The notes under the pieces are model-generated. The model saw only the letters and a program-made list of their open reading frames with translations, did not search any database and was not told the DNA's origin. Position numbers and translations under genes: made by a program. DNA of 64,000 nt from CAYRJD01 sp965247395 (GTDB taxonomy: Bacteria > Actinomycetota > Acidimicrobiia > Acidimicrobiales > Poriferisodalaceae): NCBI GenBank assembly GCA_965247395.1, contig OZ252012.1, positions 744,001 through 808,000 on the forward strand. Reading direction: 5' to 3'. Shown piece after piece: positions 50,748 to 59,727 of this stretch. Position 1 is the stretch's first letter, and each line of letters opens with the position of its first letter.

Positions 50748-51619
50748 GTGGTGCTCCGCTGGGCTTGTTTGGTTGGCTCGGACTGGGCCAGCTCAAACTT
50801 ACAACGCAGGAAAAATTCAATGTTTCCAGCGGCACCAGCGATTGGAGATTCAAACTCGCCTCGTGGTTGCAAACCATTGTCGATCGCGGCTTGCGTTACC
50901 TCATCGATTGCCTGGCGCCATAGCGCGGGATCGGTAACGACTCCTCCTGTGGGATCGACCGCTTGGCGAGGGAGTTCAAATTGCGGCTTCACCAGCAACA
51001 CCAAGTCAACCGGTTCAGATGCATCCGCCGCGGGATTAACCAGCGCGACCATATTGGGCATCACAGTGCGCAGCGCAATAAACGACAAATCCGCGGTCAG
51101 AAGCGCCACCGATTCGCTACATTCACCACGGCCAGCATCGTTGCTAAAACCATCACCAGCACCGTCATCAAGAGTCTCTGCGCTAGCGAGTTCTGCTCTA
51201 GTGACCAGGCGAACGTTGCACTTGTCCATCACCACGACGCGGGGATCGTCAGCTAAGCGAGTGAGCAGCTGCCCGCGCCCAACATCAATTGCAAAAACCT
51301 TCTTTGCGCCGCGTTGCAGCAAACAGTCGGTGAATCCACCAGTTGAGGCTCCCACGTCAATTACCACTTTGCCAGCCGGATTAATGCCGAAGTGGTCAAG
51401 CGCGGCCGCCAGCTTGTGGCCGCCCCGCGAGGCATATTTTGGACCGTCATCGCTGATGGTTACCGCTTCAGCTTCGGACACCAAACGAGAAGCCTTGGCC
51501 GCTAACGCTCCACCTACCTGGACGCGACCACTACTAATCAAGGACTGGGCCGCGACTGTGCTGCTGCTCAGTTTCCTGCGGACTAGTTCAGTGTCCAACC
51601 GCCGACGATTGGTCGCCAC
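50744..51619 (-). CDS. tlyA: 16S/23S rRNA 2'-O-methyltransferase TlyA
   Basis: 291 residues. The N-terminal S4 domain is at about 5-65 (RRRLDTELVRRKL, SSSTVAAQSLISSGRVQVGG). The FtsJ/RrmJ-type methyltransferase core starts KYASRGGHKLAAALDHF near 80, with SAM motif VIDVGASTGGFTDCLLQRGA near 104. In mycobacteria it methylates C1409 of 16S and C1920 of 23S rRNA and affects capreomycin sensitivity. Start is GTG 51619. The stop overlaps the nadK start by 4 bp. Confidence 0.94.
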   Translation of the reverse strand: MATNRRRLDTELVRRKLSSSTVAAQSLISSGRVQVGGALAAKASRLVSEAEAVTISDDGPKYASRGGHKLAAALDHFGINPAGKVVIDVGASTGGFTDCLLQRGAKKVFAIDVGRGQLLTRLADDPRVVVMDKCNVRLVTRAELASAETLDDGAGDGFSNDAGRGECSESVALLTADLSFIALRTVMPNMVALVNPAADASEPVDLVLLVKPQFELPRQAVDPTGGVVTDPALWRQAIDEVTQAAIDNGLQPRGEFESPIAGAAGNIEFFLRCKFELAQSEPTKQAQRSTT

Positions 51620-51714
51620 GTAACTTGACGGTAGCCGCAGACCGGCTAGACCGACGGTTGATTTAAGCGTCGGCGCAGATGTGTGAAACGTCGCAGGCCT
51701 GACAGCTACAGCTA

Positions 51715-52752
51715 CTAAACCGTCCAGGTTCCGTGCGAACGCAGCAGGTCTGCAACTTCGCCGGGACCTTGCTTTTCGTGCGCAAGCGCAAGTTGTCGAG
51801 TTACAGACTCTGAATACTCCGGACGCTCGACTGCTCGAAACACGCCCACCGGAGTCGGCTCGAACGGGCCACGCGCTAGGCGACCCAGCATGAATGCTGT
51901 GGATGGGTCTTCACGGGTCTCGTCATGGGTTAGCAACGCTTCCTCTCCCACATCGGCCACATTTGCTACGCGGGCGTGACCGTCAACGGCCACCACACCG
52001 AACTCGCCATCGACGCCAAATCGCACCGGTTCGCCGTGCTTGAGTGGGATCAGCATGTTTTCGCGGTTCTGCTTTTTTGTGATGCCCTCCCAAGCGCCAT
52101 CGTTGAACACGTTGCAGTTCTGTAGCACTTCAACAAATGCCGCGCCCTTGTGTGCGTGCGCTCGCCGGAACGATTCAACCATGTGTTCGAGACTCATGTC
52201 GTGGGTGCGAGCCACGAAAGAAGCCTCAGCTCCAATGGCTACTGACAGCGCGTTAAACGGATAATCCAGCGAACCCATTGGCGAACTCTTTGTGACCTTG
52301 CCAACTTCGCTGGTGGGTGAGAACTGCCCTTTGGTAAGTCCATAAATCATGTTGTTGAACAGCAAGATCTTGAGATTCACGTTGCGGCGCAGGGCGTGAA
52401 TCAGGTGGTTGCCACCGATCGACAACATGTCGCCGTCACCGCCGATTACCCAGATGTCCAGATCTGGTCGTGCAAGGGCCAGGCCGGTGGCAATGGCAGG
52501 TGCACGGCCGTGGATGCCGTGGATGCCATAGGTGTTCATGTAGTAGGGGAAGCGCGCGGCGCAACCGATGCCTGAGATGAACACCGTGTTGGCCGGGTCG
52601 ACGTCTAGCTGTGGCATTAGCCGGCGCATGGCGGTGAGAATCGAATAGTCGCCGCAACCCGGGCACCAGCGCACCTCTTGGTCGCTGGTCCAGTCGGCGA
52701 CAGTGGTTGACGCCTGCGCTACTGGGCTGGTTTGTTCGGTGGTGTCTGTCAT
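51715..52752 (-). CDS. korB: 2-oxoacid (2-oxoglutarate):ferredoxin oxidoreductase beta subunit
   Basis: 345 residues. The TPP-binding subunit: WCPGCGDYSIL near 29, GIGCAARFPYYMNTYGIHGIHGRA near 60, then IGGDGDMLSIGGNHLIHALRRN near 100 and LFNNMIYGLTKGQFSPTS near 131 (metal and TPP contacts). A third cysteine appears in LQNCNVFNDGAW. Together with korA, which lies immediately upstream by 27 bp, it forms the heterodimeric enzyme that oxidises 2-oxoglutarate to succinyl-CoA, reducing ferredoxin; pyruvate is a possible alternative substrate. Confidence 0.92.
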   Translation of the reverse strand: MTDTTEQTSPVAQASTTVADWTSDQEVRWCPGCGDYSILTAMRRLMPQLDVDPANTVFISGIGCAARFPYYMNTYGIHGIHGRAPAIATGLALARPDLDIWVIGGDGDMLSIGGNHLIHALRRNVNLKILLFNNMIYGLTKGQFSPTSEVGKVTKSSPMGSLDYPFNALSVAIGAEASFVARTHDMSLEHMVESFRRAHAHKGAAFVEVLQNCNVFNDGAWEGITKKQNRENMLIPLKHGEPVRFGVDGEFGVVAVDGHARVANVADVGEEALLTHDETREDPSTAFMLGRLARGPFEPTPVGVFRAVERPEYSESVTRQLALAHEKQGPGEVADLLRSHGTWTV

Positions 52753-52779
52753 GTTTTTTGTCTCCGTACTTTCTGGCTC

Positions 52780-54669
52780 TTAGACGCTGGCGCCCAGAGA
52801 CTCCAAGGCTTCTAAGGCTTCGCTGGTTATTTCCCCGGTCGTAAACGGCACACCGTCAATCTTGCCAATGTGCTTGACGTCAAGTAGGTATTTGGCGCGC
52901 ACCAACTTACTGAGCTGGCCCTTGTTCATTTCGGGGCAGATAACCAATCGGTACCGCTTTAAGACCTCGCCCAGATTTTTTGGCAGCGGCATCAGGTGGC
53001 GCAGATGCACATGGGCAACCTTCTCTCCGGCTTCACGCACCCGGCCAGCGGCCGCATCAATGGCACCCCAGGTGGAACCCCAACCCAAAATACACATCTC
53101 TGCGTCCGCATCTCCGTCTACCTGAGCGTCAGGCACGTCCACGCCTTCCACCTTGGCCAGGCGCAGGTCAATCATCTTTTGGTGGTTTTCAGGATCGTAC
53201 GAAATGTTGCCGGTGCCGTCTTCTTTTTCGATGCCACCGATGCGGTGCATCAAGTCTGGAGTGCCCGGAATGGCCCACGGGCGAGCCAACGTTTCTTCGT
53301 CTCGCAGGTACGGCAAGAAGATGCCCTCGCCGTCTTCGTTGGTGCCGTTAAACCCGGTATGAAACTCCACGCCAATGTCGGGCAGAGAATCTGTATCAGG
53401 CAACAACCAGGGCTCAGAGCTGTTAGCCAAGAAACCATCGCTCAGCACGATCACCGGAGTGCGGTATTTGATGGCGATGCGAGACGCCTCTATCGCCACG
53501 TTGAAACAATCGGCCGGGCTACGCGGCGCGACAATTGGCAGCGGCGACTCAGAATGTCGGCCGTACATAGCCATCAACAGGTCGGCTTGCTCGGGCTTTG
53601 TTGGCAGACCGGTTGAAGGGCCACCGCGCTGAACGTCAAGAATCACCAGCGGCAGTTCCAGGCTGACCGCCAACCCAATGGTCTCACCCTTAAGCGCCAG
53701 ACCTGGACCCGAAGTCGCAGTGAACGCCAGCGCTCCACCAAATGCGGCGCCAACCGCCGCCGCGGCAGCGGCGATCTCGTCTTCGGCTTGGAAGGTGCGC
53801 ACTCCGAAATTCTTCTTTATCGCCATCTCATGCAGCAAGTCCGACGCAGGCGTAATGGGATATGAACCCAAGAAGATCGGCAGACGCGCCAGGTGCCCTG
53901 CCACGATGCAACCCCACGCCAGCGCGGTGTTGCCATTGATGTTGGTGTACTCGCCCGGTGGCAGCGGAGCGGGCTTTATCTCATAGTGAGCCTCGAACAC
54001 CTCGGCGGTCTCGCCAAAGTTGTAACCCGCGTGGAACGCAGCCGTATTGGCATCGATAACTTGTTCACGCCCGACGAACTTCGTCTTGATGAACTCAAGG
54101 GTTGGCTCAACCGGCCGGGTGTACATCCAACTTATGAGGCCCAACGCAAAAAAGTTCTTGGAGCGTTCGGCGTCGCGTGGTTTCACACCGTGCACGGCTA
54201 CTGCGTCGCGTGTTATCTGGCTCATCGGCACTTCGTAGACGCGGTAATCGTCAAGTGAGCCATCCTCAAGCGGGTTCGCGGTGTAGCCGACTTTTTTGAG
54301 GTTGCGCTCAATGAAAGCGTCGGTGTTGACGAGCAAGGCGCCGCCTTGTCGCAGGTTGTGAAGCTGTGCTTTTAGAGCGGCCGGGTTCATCGCCACCAAC
54401 ATCGTCGGGGCGTCGCCAGGCGTGGTGATCATGAAATCCGATATGCGCACCTGGAATGCCGACACGCCCGCCAAAGTGCCTTGCGGCGCACGGATCTCGG
54501 CCGGGAAGTCCGGCAAGGTCGCCAAGTCGTTTCCGAGTGTTGCTGAAACGCTGGTGAACTGGTCGCCGGTTAGCTGCATACCGTCGCCGGAGTCGCCTGC
54601 GAAACGGATGATTACCTCATCTATTTCCTGTAACGGCAGTTCTCGTGGTGGGGTCGCTGTGTCGGTCAC
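52780..54669 (-). CDS. korA: 2-oxoacid (2-oxoglutarate):ferredoxin oxidoreductase alpha subunit
   Basis: 629 residues, the fused gamma-alpha form seen in actinobacteria. The gamma domain is N-terminal at about 15-190 (IIRFAGDSGDGMQLTGDQF). The alpha domain starts near 240 with NTALAWGCIVAGHLARLPIFLGSYPITPASDLLHEM, then TATSGPGLALKGETIGLAV and DVQRGGPSTGLPTKPEQADLL. AGGAGAGAA lies just before the GTG at 54669 and supports this start. The KorAB route bypasses 2-oxoglutarate dehydrogenase in the TCA cycle. Confidence 0.93.
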   Translation of the reverse strand: MTDTATPPRELPLQEIDEVIIRFAGDSGDGMQLTGDQFTSVSATLGNDLATLPDFPAEIRAPQGTLAGVSAFQVRISDFMITTPGDAPTMLVAMNPAALKAQLHNLRQGGALLVNTDAFIERNLKKVGYTANPLEDGSLDDYRVYEVPMSQITRDAVAVHGVKPRDAERSKNFFALGLISWMYTRPVEPTLEFIKTKFVGREQVIDANTAAFHAGYNFGETAEVFEAHYEIKPAPLPPGEYTNINGNTALAWGCIVAGHLARLPIFLGSYPITPASDLLHEMAIKKNFGVRTFQAEDEIAAAAAAVGAAFGGALAFTATSGPGLALKGETIGLAVSLELPLVILDVQRGGPSTGLPTKPEQADLLMAMYGRHSESPLPIVAPRSPADCFNVAIEASRIAIKYRTPVIVLSDGFLANSSEPWLLPDTDSLPDIGVEFHTGFNGTNEDGEGIFLPYLRDEETLARPWAIPGTPDLMHRIGGIEKEDGTGNISYDPENHQKMIDLRLAKVEGVDVPDAQVDGDADAEMCILGWGSTWGAIDAAAGRVREAGEKVAHVHLRHLMPLPKNLGEVLKRYRLVICPEMNKGQLSKLVRAKYLLDVKHIGKIDGVPFTTGEITSEALEALESLGASV

Positions 54670-54726
54670 TTCTCTCCTGGACTGGTTGGTTTATTTGGCT
54701 TTAGTTGGGTAGTGGAGTGGGTGGTA

Positions 54727-54750
54727 GCAGGGTTAAGGGTATGGCCCTGC
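54727..54750. terminator. weak hairpin after the aldolase gene
   Basis: GCAGGG at 54727-54732 pairs with CCCTGC at 54745-54750 around a 12-base loop, 37 bp beyond the aldolase stop. No T-run is present, so this is a tentative call. Confidence 0.25.
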
Positions 54751-54786
54751 GACTGCGATCGTAGGGGTTAGGCGCGGTCACAACCG

Positions 54787-55908
54787 CTAGGCGATCGTGA
54801 CTTCCGAGCTGAGATATACGTCTTGGATTGCGCTCAACAACTCAACCCCATCATCCATCGAACGCTGAAACGCCTTACGCCCCGATATTAAACCCAGGCC
54901 GCCGGCGCGCTTGTTTATGACAGCGGTGGTGACGGCTTCGGCTAGATCGGTCGCGCCCGAACTTGCCCCGCCGCTGTTGATGAGTCCAACCCGGCCCATG
55001 TAGCAGTTGGCGACCTGCCAACGGCAGAGGTCAATCGGGTGGTCGGTGGTTAGCTGTTCGTACACGGCGGGATGCGTTTTTCCGAAGCTCGGTAACAGAT
55101 TGAAAGCGCCGTTGTTTTCGGGCAGCTTTTGTTTGATGATGTCGGCTTCGATGGTGACGCCGATGTGGTTGGCCTGCGCGGTGGCATCGGCGGCTAGATG
55201 ATTATCTTGCGTGTTGTCTGGGTTGGCGTCGCTGCCGGGGCCGAATTCGGAGTTGCGTAGATAGCACCACAGCACGGTGAACATGCCTAGCTGATGGGCT
55301 TGTTCAAACGCTTCGGCTACCTCGGTAATTTGGCGGCCACTTTCGGGCGAGCCAAAGTAGATCGTGGCGCCCACTCCAGCGGCACCGAGCTCGTAGGCGC
55401 GATCGACCGAGCCAAACATGATTTGGTCGTAGGTGGCGGGGTAAGTCAAAAGCTCGTTGTGGTTTAGCTTGACAATGAACGGGATGCGATGCGCAAAACG
55501 TCGGCTGGCGGCGCCGAGCACGCCGAAGGTGGAGGCAACCGCATTGCAGCCGCCTTCGATGGCTAGTTCAACGATGTTGACCGGGTCGAAGTAGATCGGG
55601 TTTGGGGCGAACGATGCCGCGGCACTGTGCTCGATGCCCTGGTCTACGGGCAGGATCGAGACGTAGCCGGTGCCAGCGAGACGCCCATGATCAAACAACG
55701 ACTGCAGGTTGCGCATTACCTGCGGCGAGCGGTCTGAGTCAGCGACTACTTGGGTGACGTAATCCGGGCCTGGCAAGGTGAGCGCGTCGGCGGTGATCGT
55801 CTCGCACTTGTGCAAGAGAAGGTCGTCGGCGGCGTCAGCGAGGACGGTTGCGATATCTATTGATGGTGTGCCGGCTGAGGATTTGCCGGTGGAAGTAGCC
55901 CCGCTCAC
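54787..55908 (-). CDS. class I fructose-bisphosphate aldolase (DhnA/FbaB type)
   Basis: 373 residues of the archaeal-type class I aldolase family. Near residue 85 the sequence reads YVSILPVDQGIEHS; further conserved parts are FVKLNHNE-type (IPFIVKLNHNELL), GVGATIYFGS and the C-terminal GLISGRKAFQRSMDDGVELL, which carries the Schiff-base lysine in GRKAF. It cleaves or forms fructose 1,6-bisphosphate; the length is slightly above the usual 300-350. GTG start at 55908. It precedes korA by about 117 bp on the same strand. Confidence 0.9.
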   Translation of the reverse strand: MSGATSTGKSSAGTPSIDIATVLADAADDLLLHKCETITADALTLPGPDYVTQVVADSDRSPQVMRNLQSLFDHGRLAGTGYVSILPVDQGIEHSAAASFAPNPIYFDPVNIVELAIEGGCNAVASTFGVLGAASRRFAHRIPFIVKLNHNELLTYPATYDQIMFGSVDRAYELGAAGVGATIYFGSPESGRQITEVAEAFEQAHQLGMFTVLWCYLRNSEFGPGSDANPDNTQDNHLAADATAQANHIGVTIEADIIKQKLPENNGAFNLLPSFGKTHPAVYEQLTTDHPIDLCRWQVANCYMGRVGLINSGGASSGATDLAEAVTTAVINKRAGGLGLISGRKAFQRSMDDGVELLSAIQDVYLSSEVTIA

Positions 55909-56006
55909 TGTTGATTCAGCCTAGTCAAATGAGCCCGGGCTGATGAGCCTTAATGGGTACGGTCATGGCCCGGCCGCTCGTGCCTCGCCTGGTGGGTTTG
56001 TCAAGC

Positions 56007-56714
56007 TCATTCTCCCCGCAGCGAAGCGAGCCTGGCTGCGGAATCGTGATAGTTAGGGTCCATGTCGGTTATGCGACTAAACCCGCGCTTGGCGCGTTGG
56101 GTCTCACCCGCGCGGTCATAAAGGTCGGCAAGCGCATACCAAATGCGTAGGTGCCGCTCACGCACGACGTTGGTTCGCACCGGCCCGCGCTCTAGCAAAC
56201 GAATAGCGCCCGTTAGATCTCCTGAGTCCGCTAGCGCTCCAGCCATCACGATGCGACCTTCGGTCATGGTGTCCGCATCGGGTGAGGAATCTCTCAGTTG
56301 GTCCCACACCGCTCGCACCCTGTTGAGGTCGCCGAGCGCCCGATAGCAGTCGGCGAGGATAGGTAGCTGATCGGTGTTGGCCGTAGTGCCACCTGCGGTA
56401 ACGCCAGTGTGCGCCGTGACCTCGCCTAACGCTTCGATGGCTTGCTCCCAGTGACCCAGTCGGTACTGCGTCAGGCCATAGAGCTCAACAATCTCCGGCT
56501 CCTGCGGATAGGAACGCACAAGAGATGTCAAGGCCCGCTCAACATCACCAAAGCGACCAGCTTGGAAGTCTTTCTCAGCACCACGCAACCGCTGTGCAAC
56601 ACGGTCGCGTTGCTTAAGTGGGACGGTTACCAGATCGGTGCTGGATGCTTTTTTGTTTGAGCGTCGGCCCTGATTGCCCTGTGATTTGCGCGCCCGAGGG
56701 GTATTCACGCACAC
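56007..56714 (-). CDS. tetratricopeptide repeat protein
   Basis: About 235 residues (233 if the second GTG at 56708 is used). TPR-like helical pairs are visible from about residue 45 to 230: FQAGRFGDVERALTSLVRSYPQ, YGLTQYRLGHWEQAIEALG, LADCYRALGDLNRVRAVWDQL, ALADSGDLTGAIRLLERG, YDRAGETQRAKRGFSRI. The N-terminal 30 residues are basic (RARKSQGNQGRRSNKKASS). No signal peptide or membrane segment. TPRs mediate protein contacts; a partner cannot be inferred from context. Confidence 0.78.
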   Translation of the reverse strand: MCVNTPRARKSQGNQGRRSNKKASSTDLVTVPLKQRDRVAQRLRGAEKDFQAGRFGDVERALTSLVRSYPQEPEIVELYGLTQYRLGHWEQAIEALGEVTAHTGVTAGGTTANTDQLPILADCYRALGDLNRVRAVWDQLRDSSPDADTMTEGRIVMAGALADSGDLTGAIRLLERGPVRTNVVRERHLRIWYALADLYDRAGETQRAKRGFSRITDMDPNYHDSAARLASLRGE

Positions 56715-56773
56715 AGGCTAAGCCCGCTCCAGCTATGCCTGTCCCTGCGCCCACCACTCCATCCGCACCTACC

Positions 56774-56963
56774 CCGTTCGCCCCCTGATTCAGCAAGGGT
56801 GCTGTTGATTGCCTAAAAGTTGATTGCCTAGTAACTGCTTACTTCGAGATTGCCTGGCTCAAGCGACTCTCTAGCCAGTCGAGCGCAGCTGAGTTTTTGA
56901 GAGCAACGAGGCTCAGGGCGTACCGGTTGTGCCGTTTGTCCCTTGATTCAGCAAGGGTGCTGT
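56774..56963. repeat. 32-bp duplication of the cobW 3' region
   Basis: 56774-56805 (intergenic) and 56932-56963 (inside cobW) match at 29 of 32 positions; all three differences are C/T. Both contain TGATTCAGCAAGGGTGCTGT. The copies are 158 bp apart in the same orientation. The intergenic stretch nearby also has a doubled GTTGATTGCCTA. Confidence 0.85.
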
Positions 56964-57906
56964 GTTGCTCGGCCGCAGTAATAGCCACACGCTTGCCGAC
57001 AGCTTGAACCACATAGTCACCAATAGCCGAGCCTCCCTCAGCGCCTGGCGACTGATCGGAGCCGTTGAGTTGGACGAGCCCCTTGAGTCGCAGCACATAT
57101 TCGGGCAAGTCCTCAAGTAGCGCCGTCATTGTTTCGATTGGAATCGGTTTGTCCAGCAAAACAGTGCAGGATTCGAAGACATCAGCCGCGTCGTGAGCTG
57201 CATCGTGAGCCGCTTCGTGGCTGTGACTGCTCGTGGCCGGGCTAACTGGACTAGCTGGGCTAGCCGCCGTAGCAACTGCGTCAACTGCAACATCGATCGC
57301 CTTATCAACTGCCTTATCAACCGCTGAGTCAAACAAAACATCAAGAGGTACTTCAGCGTGAGTTGCACGCACCATCGCAGCACCAGGGGCAATCTCGCGA
57401 AGCCAGTCGCACAAGTCGTCACTGTCGGCGGACGTGCGCAGCAGGTCAACCTTGTTGAGGATCAACAAGTCGGCGGAACCAATCTGACGGCGCACAGTAT
57501 CCGCCACCCAGCGATCGCTAGCACGCTCTTGCACGGTCTCAGCATCGACCACCACCGCCACAGCATCAAGCCGCAGCCCTGGCGTGTGACCATAAGCAGC
57601 GATTTGTGCCGGGTCGGAAACACCACTTGCCTCAATGAGTAGCCGAGTCGGAACAGACTCACTAGAGCGCACCTGCATTAGCGCTGCGGCAAAACCGTCC
57701 GCCAAGCTGCAACAGATACAGCCGTTCGCAAGGGTCAGCTTGTCGGAATCTGCTGCGACGATGAGATCCTCATCAATGGATATTTCTCCAAAATCGTTAA
57801 CGATCACTGCGATGTGCTCGTCTGAGCAGCGCAACACATGGTTCACAAGCGTTGTCTTGCCCGCTCCCAGGTAACCGCCCACGACCGTTACCGCTATGGG
57901 CTTCAC
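56839..57906 (-). CDS. CobW/COG0523-family GTPase (putative metallochaperone)
   Basis: About 355 residues from GTG 57906, which has GAGG at good spacing; the frame opens at TTG 57942. Walker A GGYLGAGKTTL is near residue 9, the metal-binding CxCC motif GCICCSL near 62, EASGVSDPAQ near 94 and the base-recognition NKVD near 146. A C-terminal CobW_C domain follows. Between them is a repeat-rich linker (VDKAVDKAID, SPASPVSPATS) ending in a histidine-rich patch SHSHEAAHDAAHD that could hold metal. Members deliver zinc, cobalt or iron to client enzymes. Confidence 0.88.
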   Translation of the reverse strand: MKPIAVTVVGGYLGAGKTTLVNHVLRCSDEHIAVIVNDFGEISIDEDLIVAADSDKLTLANGCICCSLADGFAAALMQVRSSESVPTRLLIEASGVSDPAQIAAYGHTPGLRLDAVAVVVDAETVQERASDRWVADTVRRQIGSADLLILNKVDLLRTSADSDDLCDWLREIAPGAAMVRATHAEVPLDVLFDSAVDKAVDKAIDVAVDAVATAASPASPVSPATSSHSHEAAHDAAHDAADVFESCTVLLDKPIPIETMTALLEDLPEYVLRLKGLVQLNGSDQSPGAEGGSAIGDYVVQAVGKRVAITAAEQHSTLAESRDKRHNRYALSLVALKNSAALDWLESRLSQAISK

Positions 57907-57957
57907 CTCAGCCTCGTCGTAATCGAGGTCGTTCGACCGCAATCGGTGCCGCTCGTT

Positions 57958-59685
57958 TCAGCTGGAGTAGTGCTCGGCTTCGAGTGGTTCGCCGCCAAGC
58001 ACGGTGCCCCACACACCTATGTCCTTCAATGCCATCGGGTCAACTTGGGTTGGGTCGTCTTCTAGCACTGCGAAGTCCGCGAGTTTGCCTGCCTCGATGG
58101 TGCCAATCTCGTCATCAAGCTTGAGCTGACGGGCGGCTTCAATCGTTATAGAGCGCAAAGCCGCATCCACGCTGATGCGCTCATCGGGGCCCAATACCTC
58201 ACCCGATGCGGTTACCCGATTTACAGCGCACCAAGCTGTGTGTAGGTGCCCGAGCGGCGTAATGGGTGAATCAGAATGAATGGAAAAACTGACCCCTTGC
58301 GCCAGCGCAGTAGCGCACGCATTCATTCGTGCCGCTCGCTCCGGCCCGACCGTCACATCTCGATGCTGGTCGCCCCAGTAATAGATGTGGTTAATAAAGA
58401 TGTTTGCCGACATCCCAAGAGCAGCCATTCGCCGGTATTGGGCGGCGGTGGTGAGCTGGCTGTGTTGAACGGTGTGGCGGTGATCCCAGCGAGGATGGCG
58501 CTCCAGGACTTGTTCGACGGCATCAATAAAGACCTCTGAAGCTTCGTCACCGTTGCAGTGGCAATGGACAGTCAAACCTGCCCGGTGGTATGTCTCTAGC
58601 AAGTCAGCCATTTGATCAGGCGCAGTCAGCCACAAGCCGTTGCCAGAGTGTCCTTGTGGTGGCTTGTAGTAGTGCGGCCAGCTAACCCTGGCGGTGAATC
58701 CTTGGATTGATCCATCCAAGATCAGCTTCACAATTCCGAAGCGCAGCTTGGCACTCTGTTCGCTCTTCAGCCTGGTTGCAAGCTCCGCTAGCTCATTGGG
58801 GTTTTGCGGAACTCCGAACAAGTTCGACATCGCCACCATCACCCTTACCGGGTAGCGCGGATCGTCGGTTACTTTGCGCCAGTTGTCGAGCTGATCTTGT
58901 TCCCACAGTTGCGTGGTTCCCAAGTCGGTCAGCAGCGTGTGGCCAGCATTGCGCGCTTCCTCTGCGTAGCGCCAGCGAGCGGCCTCGGTGCGGTTGGCTA
59001 ACATCATCTCAACAAAGGCGTCGCCAGCGAGCATCATCGCCGCTGGCTCTTGCAGCTCTCCATTGGGTGCTCCGTCAGAACCGCGAGCTACACCAGGGTT
59101 GGTCGAAGTTTCGTCTATACCGCACTGCTGCATCAGTGCGGTGTTAACCGTTGCGAGATGCCCGCTTGCGTGCAGCACCAGCGTGGGTCGAGCGCCCGTT
59201 ACTGTGTCAAGATGCCGGGCTACTAGTCGCTCGTCATTGAAATAGATCGGGTCTAAGCCCCACGCCAGCAAAATCTGCGATTTGCCGTTAGCGCTACCAG
59301 CGTCACCAGCGTTATCCATTGCTGCCGAAGCCTGCGCTAATCGGGCGAGTACGTCGTCAATGGATTTGCAACCCGCCCACATCTTGCCTTGCGGGTCGCG
59401 TCGGTCGAAATAGCCAACATAGGCGAAGCTCCAAAGACCTCCGGACATCACGTGGCAGTGAGCTTCAATAAAGCCCGGCATCAGCACGTGTTCGCTGAAG
59501 CGGTTGTCAACGCGATGATCTCCCCATTGCGCCAGCTCAGCGGCGCTGCCCACACCGAGCACGCGGTCCCCTGACACAGCCACCGCTTCGCCGAAAGCAA
59601 ATGCGGGATTCATCGTGATGACTCGCCTGGCGGGGTAGATCGTGAACGGTTCTGCCGTTGATGACCCTGTTGCTTGTTCGCTCAT
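57958..59685 (-). CDS. amidohydrolase, YtcJ-like
   Basis: 575 residues of the metal-dependent hydrolase superfamily, YtcJ group. The N-terminal composite beta domain leads to MPGFIEAHCHVMSGG near 69 (HxH metal pair), then VHCHCNGDEASEVFIDA near 365, RHTVQHSQL near 395, and HSDSPITPLGHL near 465 with the metal aspartate. The C-terminal strand IGTIEAGKLADFAVLEDDP is standard. Reaction unknown; amide or cyclic amide hydrolysis. It is in line with the oppF gene 42 bp upstream and the cobW gene 51 bp downstream. Confidence 0.88.
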   Translation of the reverse strand: MSEQATGSSTAEPFTIYPARRVITMNPAFAFGEAVAVSGDRVLGVGSAAELAQWGDHRVDNRFSEHVLMPGFIEAHCHVMSGGLWSFAYVGYFDRRDPQGKMWAGCKSIDDVLARLAQASAAMDNAGDAGSANGKSQILLAWGLDPIYFNDERLVARHLDTVTGARPTLVLHASGHLATVNTALMQQCGIDETSTNPGVARGSDGAPNGELQEPAAMMLAGDAFVEMMLANRTEAARWRYAEEARNAGHTLLTDLGTTQLWEQDQLDNWRKVTDDPRYPVRVMVAMSNLFGVPQNPNELAELATRLKSEQSAKLRFGIVKLILDGSIQGFTARVSWPHYYKPPQGHSGNGLWLTAPDQMADLLETYHRAGLTVHCHCNGDEASEVFIDAVEQVLERHPRWDHRHTVQHSQLTTAAQYRRMAALGMSANIFINHIYYWGDQHRDVTVGPERAARMNACATALAQGVSFSIHSDSPITPLGHLHTAWCAVNRVTASGEVLGPDERISVDAALRSITIEAARQLKLDDEIGTIEAGKLADFAVLEDDPTQVDPMALKDIGVWGTVLGGEPLEAEHYSS

Positions 59686-59727
59686 TGTTACTCGCTCGCC
59701 GTTACCTGTTCGCTGTTACTTGTTTGC
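59686..59727. repeat. three 14-bp GTTAC units between oppF and amidohydrolase
   Basis: GTTACTCGCTCGCC, GTTACCTGTTCGCT and GTTACTTGTTTGCT follow each other from 59687. The array spans almost all of the intergenic gap. Confidence 0.75.

Noticed and set aside
50634..51623. Plus-strand ORF of 329 codons opposite tlyA
   Set aside because: It is the antisense shadow of a clearly recognised TlyA; the product is Ser/Ala/Arg-rich without any family pattern.
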